The notes under the pieces were generated by a model that was not told where the DNA came from, did not search any database, and saw only the letters and a list, made by a program, of their open reading frames with translations. This document shows, one piece after another, positions 1 through 10,575 of a stretch of 64,000 bases of DNA. The stretch is from positions 50,582,806-50,646,805 of the forward strand of contig NC_134095.1 of assembly GCF_000715075.1 (NCBI RefSeq), given 5' to 3'. Origin of the DNA: Nicotiana tabacum. Taxonomy: Eukaryota; Streptophyta; Magnoliopsida; Solanales; Solanaceae. The translations under genes and the position numbers were made by a program. Position 1 is the stretch's first letter. The number at the start of each line of letters is the position of its first letter.

Positions 1-1200
1 AGAGGGATACCCTTGCCGAAATCAAAGGTTATAAACCTCAAGGCCAAGGCCCGTGGACGAACAAGGAGAGCAATGAGCATGATTTGGGAAATTCATGCGA
101 GACTAAAAGGTCGAAAAAATGCAAGTTTCCGAGCCATGCCACGAAAGAAGAGGGATATCCCCAGCAGAAAGGAATTATCCCCAGCAAACAATATCATCCC
201 CACCAAGTTTTGGAACGCAGAGCAAGGAAGGAAAAAGGGAAAACCATCCCAGTAGGAGTATCACAACCAACCACCACGTTTTAAACTAACAAATTTTGTT
301 TGATTTGAAACAGGTAAAGGAAATGGCATTGATGCCAGAAATGCATGCCACAAGGGATATCATCAAACTAGGGCAGAAAATTTTCCTTCCATTTAGAAAA
401 TTTTCTGGAAGTCAGGTACCCATTCGAGGAAAAATAAAAATAACACCAGTCTCAAGGGAAGTGGTCTTTGAACCAGTGTTGCCCCCAACATAATAAGTTT
501 CAATGGAGGAAGTTGTTCCCCAGCAGACAGAACAAAGGGATGACACTTGTGCTCAGAAAAGCAAAAGGCCAGTATCATTCCCAACAGCCTTCCAAAGAGT
601 GAAGCACTAGTTCTGAAGGAATCAGAATCCTCCAGCAGTGTTATCCTCGACAGCGTTATCCCCAGCTGATAACATTCCATCCCCCAACAGGTAAGTAAAT
701 AATTCCCCAACACTGTTATCCCCAACAGTTTCGAGGAGTCCAACACAAGTTTGGTGAAAATCGGTGTCCTCAGCGGTTCCTTTCGGGGAAAGGCAAAACG
801 AGTTTTAAGGGAGGTAGTCTTCGAAGGAAGAAGCTAGCAAGAGAAAAAAAGAGAAAAAAAAAGAAAAGAAAAATAAGGGAAGTAGTTTGCAGAGGAATGA
901 AGCATCCTACTTAAAAGGAGGTAATTTTGGAAGGAGTAAGATAACATATTTACTCAGCAGAGTTATCCTCAGCAGTGTTAGCCCCAGCAGGGTTACTCAG
1001 CAGTTCGCAGTGTTATCCCCAGCTGATCATCGAGATGTAGAAGCATCTTCGACAGAGTTTCGACCAAGTTTCAAGAGGGTCGGACAACCCAGAGTGGGTA
1101 AAGAAGAAAAGGAAAATTCATCCCCAGCAAAATAATCCCCAGCAGTTTCGAGGGAAGACAACACAGGTAAGTAAATAATTCAGGAATAAGGAAATGGTTT

Positions 1201-1748
1201 ACCCATAGGAGAGGCATTTCCTCCTAAGTTTGTTTTACCCATAGGAGACGCATTTCCTCCTAAGTTTGTTTTTACCCATAGGAGAGGCATTTCCTCCTAA
1301 GTTTAGTTTCACCCATAGGAGAGGCATTTCCTCCTAAGTTTAGTTTTACCCCATAGGAGAGGCATTTCCTCCTAAGTTTATTTTTTTACCCATAGGAAAT
1401 GCATTTCCTCCTAAAGTTTAGTTTTACCCCTAGGATACGCACTTCCTAAGATTATTTTTACCCATAGGAGAGGCATTTCCTCCTAAGTTTGTTTTTACCC
1501 ATAGGAGATGCATTTCCTCCTAAGTTTAGTTTTACCCATAGGAGAGGCATTTCCTCCTAAGTTTATTTTTACCCATAGGAGAGGCATTTCCTCTTAAGTT
1601 TAGTTTTACTCATAGGAGAGGCATATACTCCTAAGTTTGTTTTACCCATAGGAGAGGCATATCCTCCTAAGTTTAGTTTTACCCATAGGAAAGGCATTTC
1701 CTCCTAAGTTTAGTTTTACCCATAGGAAAGGCATTTCCTCCTAAAGTT
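1201..1748 (+). repeat. Minisatellite A, unit 0 (15 copies, about 37 bp)
   Basis: Repeat core is ACCCATAGGAGAGGCATTTC followed by CTCCTAAGTTTAGTTTT. I count 15 copies. Each core contains AGGAG...CTCCT, so each copy can form a small hairpin. Copy 7 is diverged (CCCCTAGGATACGCACTTCC) and marks the register in all three arrays. Confidence 0.92.
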
Positions 1749-1867
1749 TGAAATCAGGAGCCCGCCTGAAGAGAAGAGTGGCGTTTTTATTTTTCAAAGT
1801 TGTTGTTGAAGTTAGGCGCCCACCTGGATAACAAGGGAATACATTTCTGTTTTCATTTCATGTTCTA

Positions 1868-2578
1868 GGTTGCCCACCAGTATAATGCGGGAATACATTT
1901 TGTCTTTTCATTTCATGTTCTAGGTCGCCCACCAGTATAATGCGGGAATACATTTCTGTTCTAGGTCGCCCACCAGTATAATGCGGGAATACATTTCATG
2001 TTCTAGGTCGCCCACCAGTATAATGCGGGAATACATTTCTGTCTTTTCATTTCTGTTCTAGGTCGCCCACCAGTATAATGCGGGAATACATTTCATGTTC
2101 TAGGTCGCCCACCAGTATAATGCGGGAATACATTTCAATTCTAGGTCGCCCACCAGTAAAATGCGGGAATACTTTTAAGTTCTAGGTTGCCCACCAGTAA
2201 AATGCGGGAATACATTTAAGTTCTAGGTCGCCCACCAGTAAAATGCGGGAATACATTTAAGTTCTAGGTCGCCCACCAGTAAAATGCGGGAATATATTTA
2301 AGTTCTAGGTCGCCCACCAGTATAATGCGGGAATACTTTTAAGTTCTAGGTCGCCCACCAGTAAAATGCGGGAATATATTTAAGTTCTAGGTCGCCCACC
2401 AGTATAATGCGGGAATACTTTTAAGTTCTAGGTCGCCCACCAGTAAAATGCGGGAATACATTTCAGTTTTCCATTTCCAGGTCGCCCACCAGTATAATGC
2501 AGGCATACATTTCACTTTTCCATTTCCAGGTCGCCCACCAGTATAATGCGGGCATACATTTCATTTTTCCATTTCCAG
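1868..2578 (+). repeat. Minisatellite B, unit 0 (16 copies, about 41 bp)
   Basis: Repeat core is GGTCGCCCACCAGTATAATG then CGGGAATACATTTAAGTTCTA, with TATAATG and TAAAATG subtypes. I count 16 copies. The outer copies have longer tails (CTTTTCATTT or TTTTCCATTTCC) and the inner ones are uniform. Confidence 0.92.
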
Positions 2579-3129
2579 GCACCCACCTGTATAACGAGAG
2601 GAATACTTTTCAGTCTTATACTGCAGATTTTGAAGTCAGTAACCCCACCGGAAGGCAGAAGGTTACAACAAGAATCCCCAGCAGGTAAAAATAAAAATCC
2701 CAACACCGGAAGGCAGAAGGTGGCAACAAGAAGTCTTAGAGCAAATTCAAGTGCATGAGTCAAAAGAAAGAAAAGACGCGTCTTGATGAATCTGATGAAG
2801 ATAATCGTGTCCCAAGAGGAACAGCCAAAAAGCTTAATGAAGAAAGCCATGTCCCCAGCGGACCGAACAAAATGACGAAAACTGGTATTAAAAAAAAAAC
2901 AAGGGCCAGAAGTCTTGGTAAAAAGGCACCAGAGGAAACACAAACCGACAAAAGGCAAGGCAACCGGAGCAAGGGGGAAAACAGATAAGATTCTGTAATT
3001 TCTAGCTTAGTCTAGCTTCTTATTTTTTTAAGCATGGTGTAATAAGGAGGTCAGCAAACAGTAAAAGTAGCATGCAACAACAGTAACATTGCAGTCCCAT
3101 GGTAGTCCCAGCTACCAAGACTTCCCGAA

Positions 3130-3194
3130 CTACATTGACCTGATTCCTGTTTAGCCCAGGATATGTAGGAAACCTTTGAAGCAAAGGTTCGGTC
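3130..3194 (+). other. Pseudoknot motif, copy D (unit 0)
   Basis: P1 is CTACA/TGTAG (3130-3134 with 3164-3168). P2 is TCCTG/CAGGA. P3 is AACCTTTG/CAAAGGTT with loop AAG (3171-3189). A 4-bp pseudoknot pairs GACC (3137-3140) with GGTC (3191-3194). The linker TGAT lies between the pseudoknot strand and P2, and TA between P2 and P1. Here P1 has an A-T pair where copies A-C have G-C. Confidence 0.75.
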
Positions 3195-3287
3195 AAATCT
3201 TTTTCAAAAAATGCTTCACACGGAGTACTCGGATGGGCAAAAATCGCTCGCTTTATCTTTGCACGAAAACCCTTCGTGTCTTCGGGC

Positions 3288-3296
3288 AAAGAGGGG
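3288..3296 (+). other. Polypurine tract before LTR1
   Basis: AAAGAGGGG followed by CAGC lies directly before the TG of the LTR, where plus-strand priming is expected. The same tract occurs before LTR2 and LTR3. Confidence 0.7.
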
Positions 3297-3905
3297 CAGC
3301 TGTAAGCACGTGATTTTTGCCCAATATGAGAATTACTCCCAAAAAAAATGATTTTTCTTTGATGTGCAATTTTGTGATATTTTGTGATATTTTGAATAAT
3401 TATTTGTATTTGTCTGTGCATGTTTATTTGCTAAATTAATAAAAAATACAAAAATATGTCGCATTTTGCATGTTGGATTTAATTCTACAATTGATAATAA
3501 TTAAATTTGTTTTACAAAAATATAAAAATTACAAAAATAGGCATCGTGTGCATTTTTAGCATTTAATGTCCAAATATACAATTTTATGCTTAATTAATAC
3601 TTAATTGTGCGTTAATTGTTATTGGGAGTTAATTTGCGCTTTTATAACTTAATTTAGTTCTTAATAATAGTTTAAGTATTTTATAATTTAGTTTTAGAAA
3701 AATAAAAGAAGAAAAGAGAGCGAAAATATAAATAAAGTCGGAATTGGGCCTTTTCTTCAATTTCAAGCCACATGCCCAAAAAATGGCCCAATCTTCCCTA
3801 CGACCCAGTCCATTTCGAACTGGGTCAACCCGGTCCATAACCCAACACCCTATTATCTTGCATTTCAAAAAATAAAACAAAGAAAAAAAAAAGAATAGTA
3901 ATAGT

Positions 3906-3914
3906 AAACCCTAA
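3906..3914 (+). promoter_or_regulatory. Telo-box AAACCCTAA in LTR1
   Basis: AAACCCTAA sits directly upstream of the GC-rich block of the LTR. Equivalent sites lie just before the poly-C run in LTR2 and LTR3. Telo-boxes are known in promoters of plant translation-related genes. A role here is inference, since this site is about 2 kb upstream of the TATA box. Confidence 0.35.
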
Positions 3915-5971
3915 AAATGCCTAAGCATCCCCCCCCCATTTCTCCTTCTTCTTCCTCAAAACTCCAAAGCACAACCATGGCTGCCCTCACCAACATCGAC
4001 CACCCTCCACCACGAACACCCCCTCACGTCGTCACACTCACACACACATGCACAAACAAACGACACAACAGTCCATCGCCCCAACGTTGTTTCTCCATTG
4101 AAGCTCAAGCTCGACCATGGACTACCCGTTGCTTCTGCTTCAGCGTCCTCTTAGTTGCTGCCTCACTTCGTCTTCTTCAGCTCGAATAGCCATAGCCACT
4201 GCTTCGTCGTCCTCCACACCGTAGCCGCTGCTCCTCCACACCGTCGACACTGTTCCTCCTCCTAGCTCCATAAACTCAGTCACGTCCAAACAACCCCGTC
4301 GCGGCCAGCTGCTCCTGTTCTGCGAGCTTCATTTTCTTCGTGCTGCTGCCATGGTTGTCGCTGCTATTGCTTCAACTTTCTTCTACTGCTGCTCGCGTTT
4401 CATGGCTGCTGTCGCGACTGCGTCTTCTCTTCGTCGCCGCGGCTATCGCCGCTAATTCCTCCGTCGAGCTGCTGTTGTTTCTGCCTTCATCAAGGCTCGT
4501 TGATGCTGTTTCTCCTCCTTCTACTAAGCAGCTGCTCCCAGCCCACACGACCCTATGTGCACGTCGAACAGTTGAAAACAAACCACGCTGCTGCATCGAC
4601 TATTGCTTCACTTCGGCGTCAACTCCAGTCGAGTTCGCGTACATGGATGAGTTTTGGTCGATGTCGTCGATCACTGTTCGAGTTCGTTGTTGGTTGGTCG
4701 TTTGTTCGTCGTTTCAATCCGGTTGGTAGATTTTGAGTTTTATTTTTTGCCCGTAATTTGTTTGATATTTTTCGGATCCAAAATCGATAAATGATTCAAT
4801 TCTTGTTTTGTTTGTTCATCATTGAAATAATTTTTTTTTAGTTTGTTTATATGTTTGGTTGGTTTAATTTTCAGATTCAAATCAAAATTTAATTAATTGA
4901 TTTTCAGTTTATTTCATGTTAATTTAATTTTTGCAAAAAAAAAGGAATTGTTAGTTTAGGTTTAATATTGTTAGATTTAGTTTAAATCGCTTGAATCCGT
5001 TGTTTGTTTAATATAGATTTCATTCATGATCATGTATCTTTGTTATATTTTTTTTGTTGGATTTAATTAAGAAAGATTAATTGATTATTTGAAGATTAAT
5101 GATTTGAATATGTTTATTTGTTTTGTTTAAGTTCAATTCGAAATTTGAATAAAATTTGTTATTGTGGTTGAATCTTTTCATTCATGTTCATACTTTGTTT
5201 GATTGATCTTGAATCCGAAATTTGTATAGTTTGATTTTCTTATTTCTTGTTTATCATTTGTGATTATTTCTTGAATTGGTCTCATAATCTTGTTTAAAGT
5301 TTAATATAAGAATTGTTTGTTGTAATGTTGTTAGAGTTGATTTTAAGTTCAATATTATTGAATTTAAGAATCTAAATATACTTGTTTGATTGTTGTTGTT
5401 TAAATCCGAAAAATAGGTTTGTTGTTGCTAAAAATATTGTTCAATCAAATTTTAGTTGTTCTTGGTTGTTCAATTTGTGTTCATGTGATTTGTTGTTGAA
5501 ATGTTGTTAAAATCATGTTCATGTGATATTGTTGTTATGATGTTCATCCGTGTTTATATTATTGTTTGAACATTGTTAGAAATTGATCATATTGTCTATA
5601 TTTTGGTTAAGTTTGATTAATTGATGTGTTATAGCTGATGGGTAGTTTGGTAAATTCGTAGTACGTTCAGGGGTAGTTTGGTAATTTCAGTAAGGTCGGA
5701 GGGGGTAGTTTAGGAATTGTACATTTTGTAATTATTTATTTGAAAGCATGGGGGACAAAATGAAATGGGGTGGGTTGTGATATGATTATTTAATATAAAG
5801 GGGGGACAAGATTTAAATTAAAGGGGAATCTTGCATTATTTTAAATAAAGCATGGGGGACAAAATATAATGGGGTGGTGTGATATATTTATTTAATGTAA
5901 TGGGGATGAGTGAGAATATAATGGGTTTGGTAGAGAAAGGGATTGATTTTAATTGATTAAAGGGTGGGGAT

Positions 5972-5979
5972 TATATATA
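5972..5979 (+). promoter_or_regulatory. TATA box of LTR1 (likely U3/R boundary region)
   Basis: TATATATA sits in a G-rich to A-rich transition, followed by GAGAGG and a purine-rich leader. This is a typical plant retrotransposon promoter context. Transcription would begin around 6000-6010, leaving about 2.1 kb of R plus U5. The same box is at 18626-18633 in LTR2 and 30766-30773 in LTR3. Confidence 0.55.
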
Positions 5980-6914
5980 GAGAGGTCTGAAAAATCAGAA
6001 AAGGGGAAGAAATACAGATAGAAAAAAAAGAGAGATTGAAAAAAGCTGAACATTTATTCCGAAAAAAAAACATTGAAACTCTCAAGAAAAGAAAAACATA
6101 CAAAGAAAAAAAAAAGTTGAAAATTAGAAGAGAAAGTAGGACACACCTGATAAATATTCTGGTATACAGGTGTAGAAATTAAGGGTTGAAGATTAACTAG
6201 CCTTTCAAAAATCTGAAAATTTCCCTTGGTTTCTGTCCATTATTTTCGGCATTCCTGGATTTTATTTTGAATTTTTCAAAGCTGTCACTGGGATTTTCGT
6301 TGACTGGTTATTGCTGGTTATTGTTGCTGTTGCTGTGTTACGTATTACGTTGCTGACTTTCTTCTTCTTATATTGACAATATCAGGTACACAACTGTAAT
6401 TTTGGCATTTTGTAAGCTGAAATGAAGAATGGAGTGTTAAATTTTTAATTTAGTTTAATTTAATTTTTTGTATTGTATTTAGGTTATTCATGTATTATTA
6501 TTCTGTAAATCACTGTCATCGGCATAACTAGGCATATTATAGCGACATATTAAATAACGCCTTTACCAGATTATTAGGAAATATATTTAAGCCTGATTAT
6601 TAATTAAAACTGTTTAAATAAAAATTATAGAAGAAATAACGTAAAAATGGCGTTATTGAATCAGTTTGGCAAAAATTAACTAAGTTCCTTATTCATAAGG
6701 TTTTTCGTCAACGATAAGTTAATCCGAATCATGTAGTCAATTTCAGTTATAACATGAATTAGTTTGCGAACAAGTATTAGGACATGATGAATTAAAACAA
6801 AGTTAGTTAATGTTAAATTGTTTAAATTTTTAGAAATATGATTTAGTACTCAAGTTTTTATTTTTATTTCTTTCAATTTTCAGTATTTGTAAATAATTAG
6901 TTTCAATAAGCTTA

Positions 6915-7426
6915 AGTCTTACTAACAATTTGAATTTTAATCCAACTATGGGATAATTAGTTTTTTTTATTTTTATTTTTTTACTTTTCGATAATTCCAT
7001 GTTGTATTTATGATTATAATTTTATTACTTTCTGTTAATATTTGTTTTTCTCTTCTATTTAATATGTCATTTTCAAGAATGTAGATATTGATTTTATATT
7101 TATAAAAAACTTAGTAATAATAAAAAGGTAGTCATTAAAGGATATTCTTAAAGGATTTCACTAAAAATAAATAGATAGTCTTACTAACAATATGAATTTT
7201 AATCCAACTATGGGATAATTAGTTTTTTTTTTTACTTTTCGATAATTCCATGTTGTATTTATGATTATAATTTTATTACTTTCTGTTAATATTTGTTTTT
7301 CTCTTCTATTTAATATGTCATTTTCAAGAATGTAGATATTGATTTTATATTTATAAAAAACTTAGTAATAATAAAAAGGTAGTCATTAAAGGATATTCTT
7401 AAAGGATTTCGCTAAAAATAAATAGA
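6915..7426 (+). repeat. 262-bp tandem duplication within LTR1
   Basis: The block starting AGTCTTACTAACAA at 6915 is repeated from 7177 and ends near AATAAATAGA. Both halves share poly-T runs, ATTCCATGTTG and AAAGGTAGTCATT. Because all three LTRs carry it, the duplication predates the array. Confidence 0.85.
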
Positions 7427-8090
7427 TGTAAATAATACAAATTTACAGGATTCTCCAATCTCATTTATTTATTTAATTACTTAAAAAAATTACTTAGAAT
7501 TTGGGATGGATTGTTTAGTGAATTTCACTTCCTTCCCCAAAGATAATGACGCGCTAGACTCTTTAGGCGCGATTTAATTAATTTTACCTTCTTAAACTCG
7601 GATGCGCATTTCATGCGACCCAAATCTAAATCCTAAAACATCAAATAAAATATGTTTCGTATTGTGGGTGCATTTCATGTGACACAATCCAAAGATATGT
7701 TTTAAGCGATGTTCACATTCCTAAAAAATAATAATTATAATAATAAAGCGGTAAAAGATAAAATTTGCACATGGTTCATAATTGTATTAAAAATCAGATA
7801 AATAAGCCGAATATAACAGTTGAGCGACCGTGCTAGAACCACGGAACTCGGGAATGCCTAACACCTTCTCCCGGGTTAACAGAATTCCTTATCCGGATTT
7901 CTGGTACGCAGACTGTAATATAGAGTCATTCTTTTCCTCGATTCGGGATTAAAATTGGTGACTTGGGACACCCTAAATCTCCCAAGTGGCGACTCTGAAA
8001 TAATTAAACCAATCCCGTTTCGACTGTCCTTTAATTGGAAAAAACTCCCTACGCACCTCGCGGTGCCGGAAAAAGGAGGTGTGACAGCTC

Positions 8091-8108
8091 TGGCGACTCT
8101 GCTGGGGA
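8091..8108 (+). other. Primer-binding-site-like sequence after LTR1
   Basis: TGGCGACTCTGCTGGGGA begins four bases after the LTR end. It opens with TGG, complementary to the CCA end of a tRNA, as a minus-strand primer site should. The style resembles PBSs of Tat/Ogre-type elements. I cannot assign the tRNA with confidence. Confidence 0.7.
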
Positions 8109-8540
8109 CTTTTGTCAACCCAGAACCACTGGTTCAGGGTTAGAAATTCGAGCTTAGATAAATTGTTATATTTGGTTTTATCTGATTTTTACATGTTTGA
8201 GCCTAATGTGCTAAATGTTACTTTTACTGCTTTGATATTATTTGAACTGTACATATAAATTGTGACGAACCCTTCTCTTCTTACCTCCGGGGAGAAGCTC
8301 GCTGGTCGAGACTCCCTATTCTGTTAGTGTCAATACCTGAAATAAGAAAGAGGTCGGACAAGTTACAAAGTCGGACGATCCCGCGGGTCCCCGGTACGTA
8401 GCCCCCTCCTCGACTCGAGTTGTCCACTCGGGTACACAGTCTAGAACAAATACCCAGGTTATGAACTTAGAATAACTCAGCTTCATGCCGGATCCCTAGT
8501 AGGAACGTTTGTTTGCATCACGTGCATCTGACTTTGGAGG

Positions 8541-8572
8541 CTCAACACGGGTGTTGAGTCTGTCTAGGACAG
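8541..8572 (+). other. Paired hairpins in the element leader
   Basis: CTCAACA-CGGG-TGTTGAG (8541-8558) is a perfect 7-bp stem with a 4-nt loop. It is followed at once by CTGTC-TAG-GACAG (8560-8572). They lie about 450 nt downstream of the PBS and are retained in internal region 2. Position and structure would fit a packaging or dimerisation signal; that role is inference. Confidence 0.5.
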
Positions 8573-9456
8573 GTGTACCAAAAAAATAAAAATGATCATC
8601 CTGATGCATCTTACTTGCTGCTACTTGCGCATTTATTTGATTCGGACTTGTGTGTAGACCGATTTTTGAATATCAGGAATATTGTGAAATTGAAAAAAAA
8701 GAAAAAAAAAGAAAGAAATAGCTGTTAGGGAATTGATTGTTTATTTCTGAAAAAAAAAACAATGCCCAAATACTGTCAAAAACTCTGCCAAAATTTTGAG
8801 AAAATGAGAAAAAAAAATGTCTTATTAGTTTGTTTTATTAAAAGCAAAGGAAAAATAGAAAAAAAAGTCGTTGTTCTGTCTTGTTTTTTTTGTAAAAAAA
8901 ATAATAAAAAAAAAATAGTTTGTCTTGCCAAGAAAATTCAAAGTAAAATTCCAAAAGATATGTCTTGCAAAATATATATATATAAATCTTTATTTTCCAT
9001 TATTGATTTCTTTAAAAAGTCTTTTAATTGTTTCTTTTAAAAAAAATATATATATATATATATAAAAATAAAAATAAAAATATTTTCTTTGAAAAAAAAA
9101 ATCGAAAATATTTTGATTCTTCTTTCAAAATTGAAAAGAAAATTCAAAATTCAAAAAAATATTTTTTAGAAGCATTTCTTTTATTAAAGGTAAAATTCCA
9201 AAAATATTTTCTTTCTTCTTTAGAATAAGAGAAAACAAATGAAAATTCAGACAAAAAATATTTTCCTTTTACTTTTGAAATTCTCAAAGTTCAAATCAAA
9301 AGAAAAGGAATTCTTAGAAGTCTTTCTTTCAAAAAGAAAATCAATCAAAAATCCAAAAAAAAAATATACTTCCTTTCTTCTTTTAAAGCAGTTCTTTTAC
9401 AAATTCAAAAAAATAATAATAATTAGTTTATTTACTTTATTCACGACCTGCCCGAA

Positions 9457-9518
9457 CTACGCGGGTTTGATTCTCACCGGATGTGAGATACGTAGGCAAC
9501 CCTCATCGGGTCCAACCC
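9457..9518 (+). other. Pseudoknot motif, copy A (internal 1)
   Basis: P1 is CTACG/CGTAG (9457-9461 with 9491-9495). P2 is TCTCAC/GTGAGA with loop CGGAT. P3 is ACCC/GGGT with loop TCATC. The pseudoknot pairs GGGTT (9463-9467) with AACCC (9514-9518). The TGAT and TA linkers are conserved. Confidence 0.75.
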
Positions 9519-9662
9519 CCTTTTTTGCTAAAATAGCCAAAAACCAATAAATAAATAAAAAACGTGTCAAAATTTTAATTTTTGTCATAAATAAGTCATG
9601 CGGTGTCCAACCTCTCCTTTTGCTAAAAAAATAGCCAAAAAAAAATGTCAAATTTTAATTTT

Positions 9663-10064
9663 GTCATAAAGAAGTCGGGTGACGCTGTTTTATCAAGACA
9701 TAGCCGAATGTTCCCGAAAGGGACGCCGGAAGGCTGACTTTGCATAAACAGCCACCTTTGGGTTATTTTTTAAAAATTTGGTCCGGTTGACCCACACAGC
9801 CTTAAAAATCTTCGTCCCCGAGGCGTTGAAAGGCCGTGTTTGCAATATTGAGTTTTCTAATTTGAAAAATGATAAAAAGAGTCATAAAGAAGTCGGGTGA
9901 CGCTATTTTATCAAGACATAGCCGAATGTTCCCTAAAGGGACGCCGGAAGGCTGACTTTGCATAAACAGCCACCTTTTGGGTCATGTTTAGGATTTTTGG
10001 TCTAGTTGACCCACACAGCCTTAAAAATCTTCGTCCCCGAGGCGCTGAAGGGCCGTGTTTGCAA
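9663..10064 (+). repeat. 218-bp tandem duplication, internal 1
   Basis: GTCATAAAGAAGTCGGGTGA begins at 9663 and again at 9881. Both copies run through GACGCCGGAAGGCTGAC, GACCCACACAGCC and CGTCCCCGAGGCG to GGCCGTGTTTGCAA; the second is shorter. It recurs in internal 2, so it predates the array. Confidence 0.85.
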
Positions 10065-10190
10065 CACCACGATTTCATTGTAATTTGAAAAGAAAAAAAA
10101 ACAAAGAGTCAGCGGTCAGGTGAATACCGTTTGGATTTTTGGTCAAAATAAGTCGAGCCAGCTTCGACCGCGTCTTAAACCGTTCTTGCC

Positions 10191-10234
10191 GAAATAGCCT
10201 TAGAGTATCTTTCAGTTGTCGAAAGGCTATTTTC
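10191..10234 (+). other. Long imperfect hairpin in internal 1
   Basis: GAAATAGCCTT (10191-10201) pairs with AAGGCTATTTTC (about 10223-10234) around a loop of about 20 nt. The same structure is kept in internal 2 (about 22858-22901). No function is suggested by the sequence. Confidence 0.45.
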
Positions 10235-10514
10235 GTAAAAGAATGAACAAGTTTGTAAAGTGTCATAAAATAATCCTCTCCGGCCTCAAAATTTGGAAGG
10301 GCCACATTTGCAAAAATAACCGTTCGGTTGCATTTGTCAAACGGAGAAAGGAAGCTGGCCGTTTGTTTTTGGAGTTTGTAAATCTTTTAATTAGAATATG
10401 TGGGTTGTTTGATTTTCGAGTTTGTAGGTCATCTTCAAACCTTTGAAACCCAGTTTATTTTAATATGAAAATTGAAAAAAATGATTAGTATTGTTTATCT
10501 TTTATTGGTCCGAA

Positions 10515-10575
10515 CTACGCAAGGTCTGATTCATGCGGGGTCATAATACGTAGGCAATCTCCATAAGATTCGGCC
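10515..10575 (+). other. Pseudoknot motif, copy B (internal 1)
   Basis: P1 is CTACG/CGTAG (10515-10519 with 10549-10553). P2 is an imperfect stem with one C-A mismatch. P3 is AATCT/AGATT with loop CCATA. The pseudoknot pairs GGTC (10523-10526) with GGCC (10572-10575), including one G-U pair. The TGAT and TA linkers are conserved. Confidence 0.7.

Larger units (their letters stand above)
1..3300 (+). mobile_element. 3' portion of an internal region (array unit 0)
   Basis: This is the end of an internal region that runs into LTR1. It matches 12723-16193 and 24979-28328 closely throughout. From 5' to 3' it holds a stretch rich in scattered CCCCAGCAG-type words (about 150-1150), a purine-rich tract near 840-885, minisatellite A, minisatellite B, pseudoknot copy D and the polypurine tract. 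The short open frames are not coding-like and recur only because the unit is repeated. Its presence before LTR1 means the array, or at least one more element, continues upstream of the window. Confidence 0.88.
3301..8086 (+). repeat. LTR1 (4786 bp) of the giant element
   Basis: The left end TGTAAGCACG follows the tract AAAGAGGGG; the right end GTGTGACA precedes the PBS-like site. About 2.7 kb lies upstream of a good TATA box (5972-5979), so U3 is unusually long. A GC-rich block with short spurious open frames lies at about 3917-4735 and begins with a telo-box AAACCCTAA (3906-3914). LTR1 carries about 240 bp (about 4042-4283) that is absent from LTR2 and LTR3. A 262-bp tandem duplication lies at 6915-7426. 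Apart from these points the three LTRs are near-identical by eye, suggesting young age. Confidence 0.93.

Noticed and set aside
393..746. 117-codon minus-strand frame repeated identically in each unit (also 13115-13468, 25371-25724)
   Set aside because: Its repetition reflects the tandem units, not selection. It has no recognisable domain and opposes the element's transcription.
1201..1748. Minisatellite A as a CRISPR-like repeat-spacer array
   Set aside because: The intervals between cores are only short T-rich linkers of the same repeat, not unique spacers, and the DNA is clearly eukaryotic.
7955..8143. Short frame across the LTR1/PBS junction
   Set aside because: It spans the LTR end and primer-binding site, which are functional DNA/RNA signals. 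A protein reading through them is implausible.
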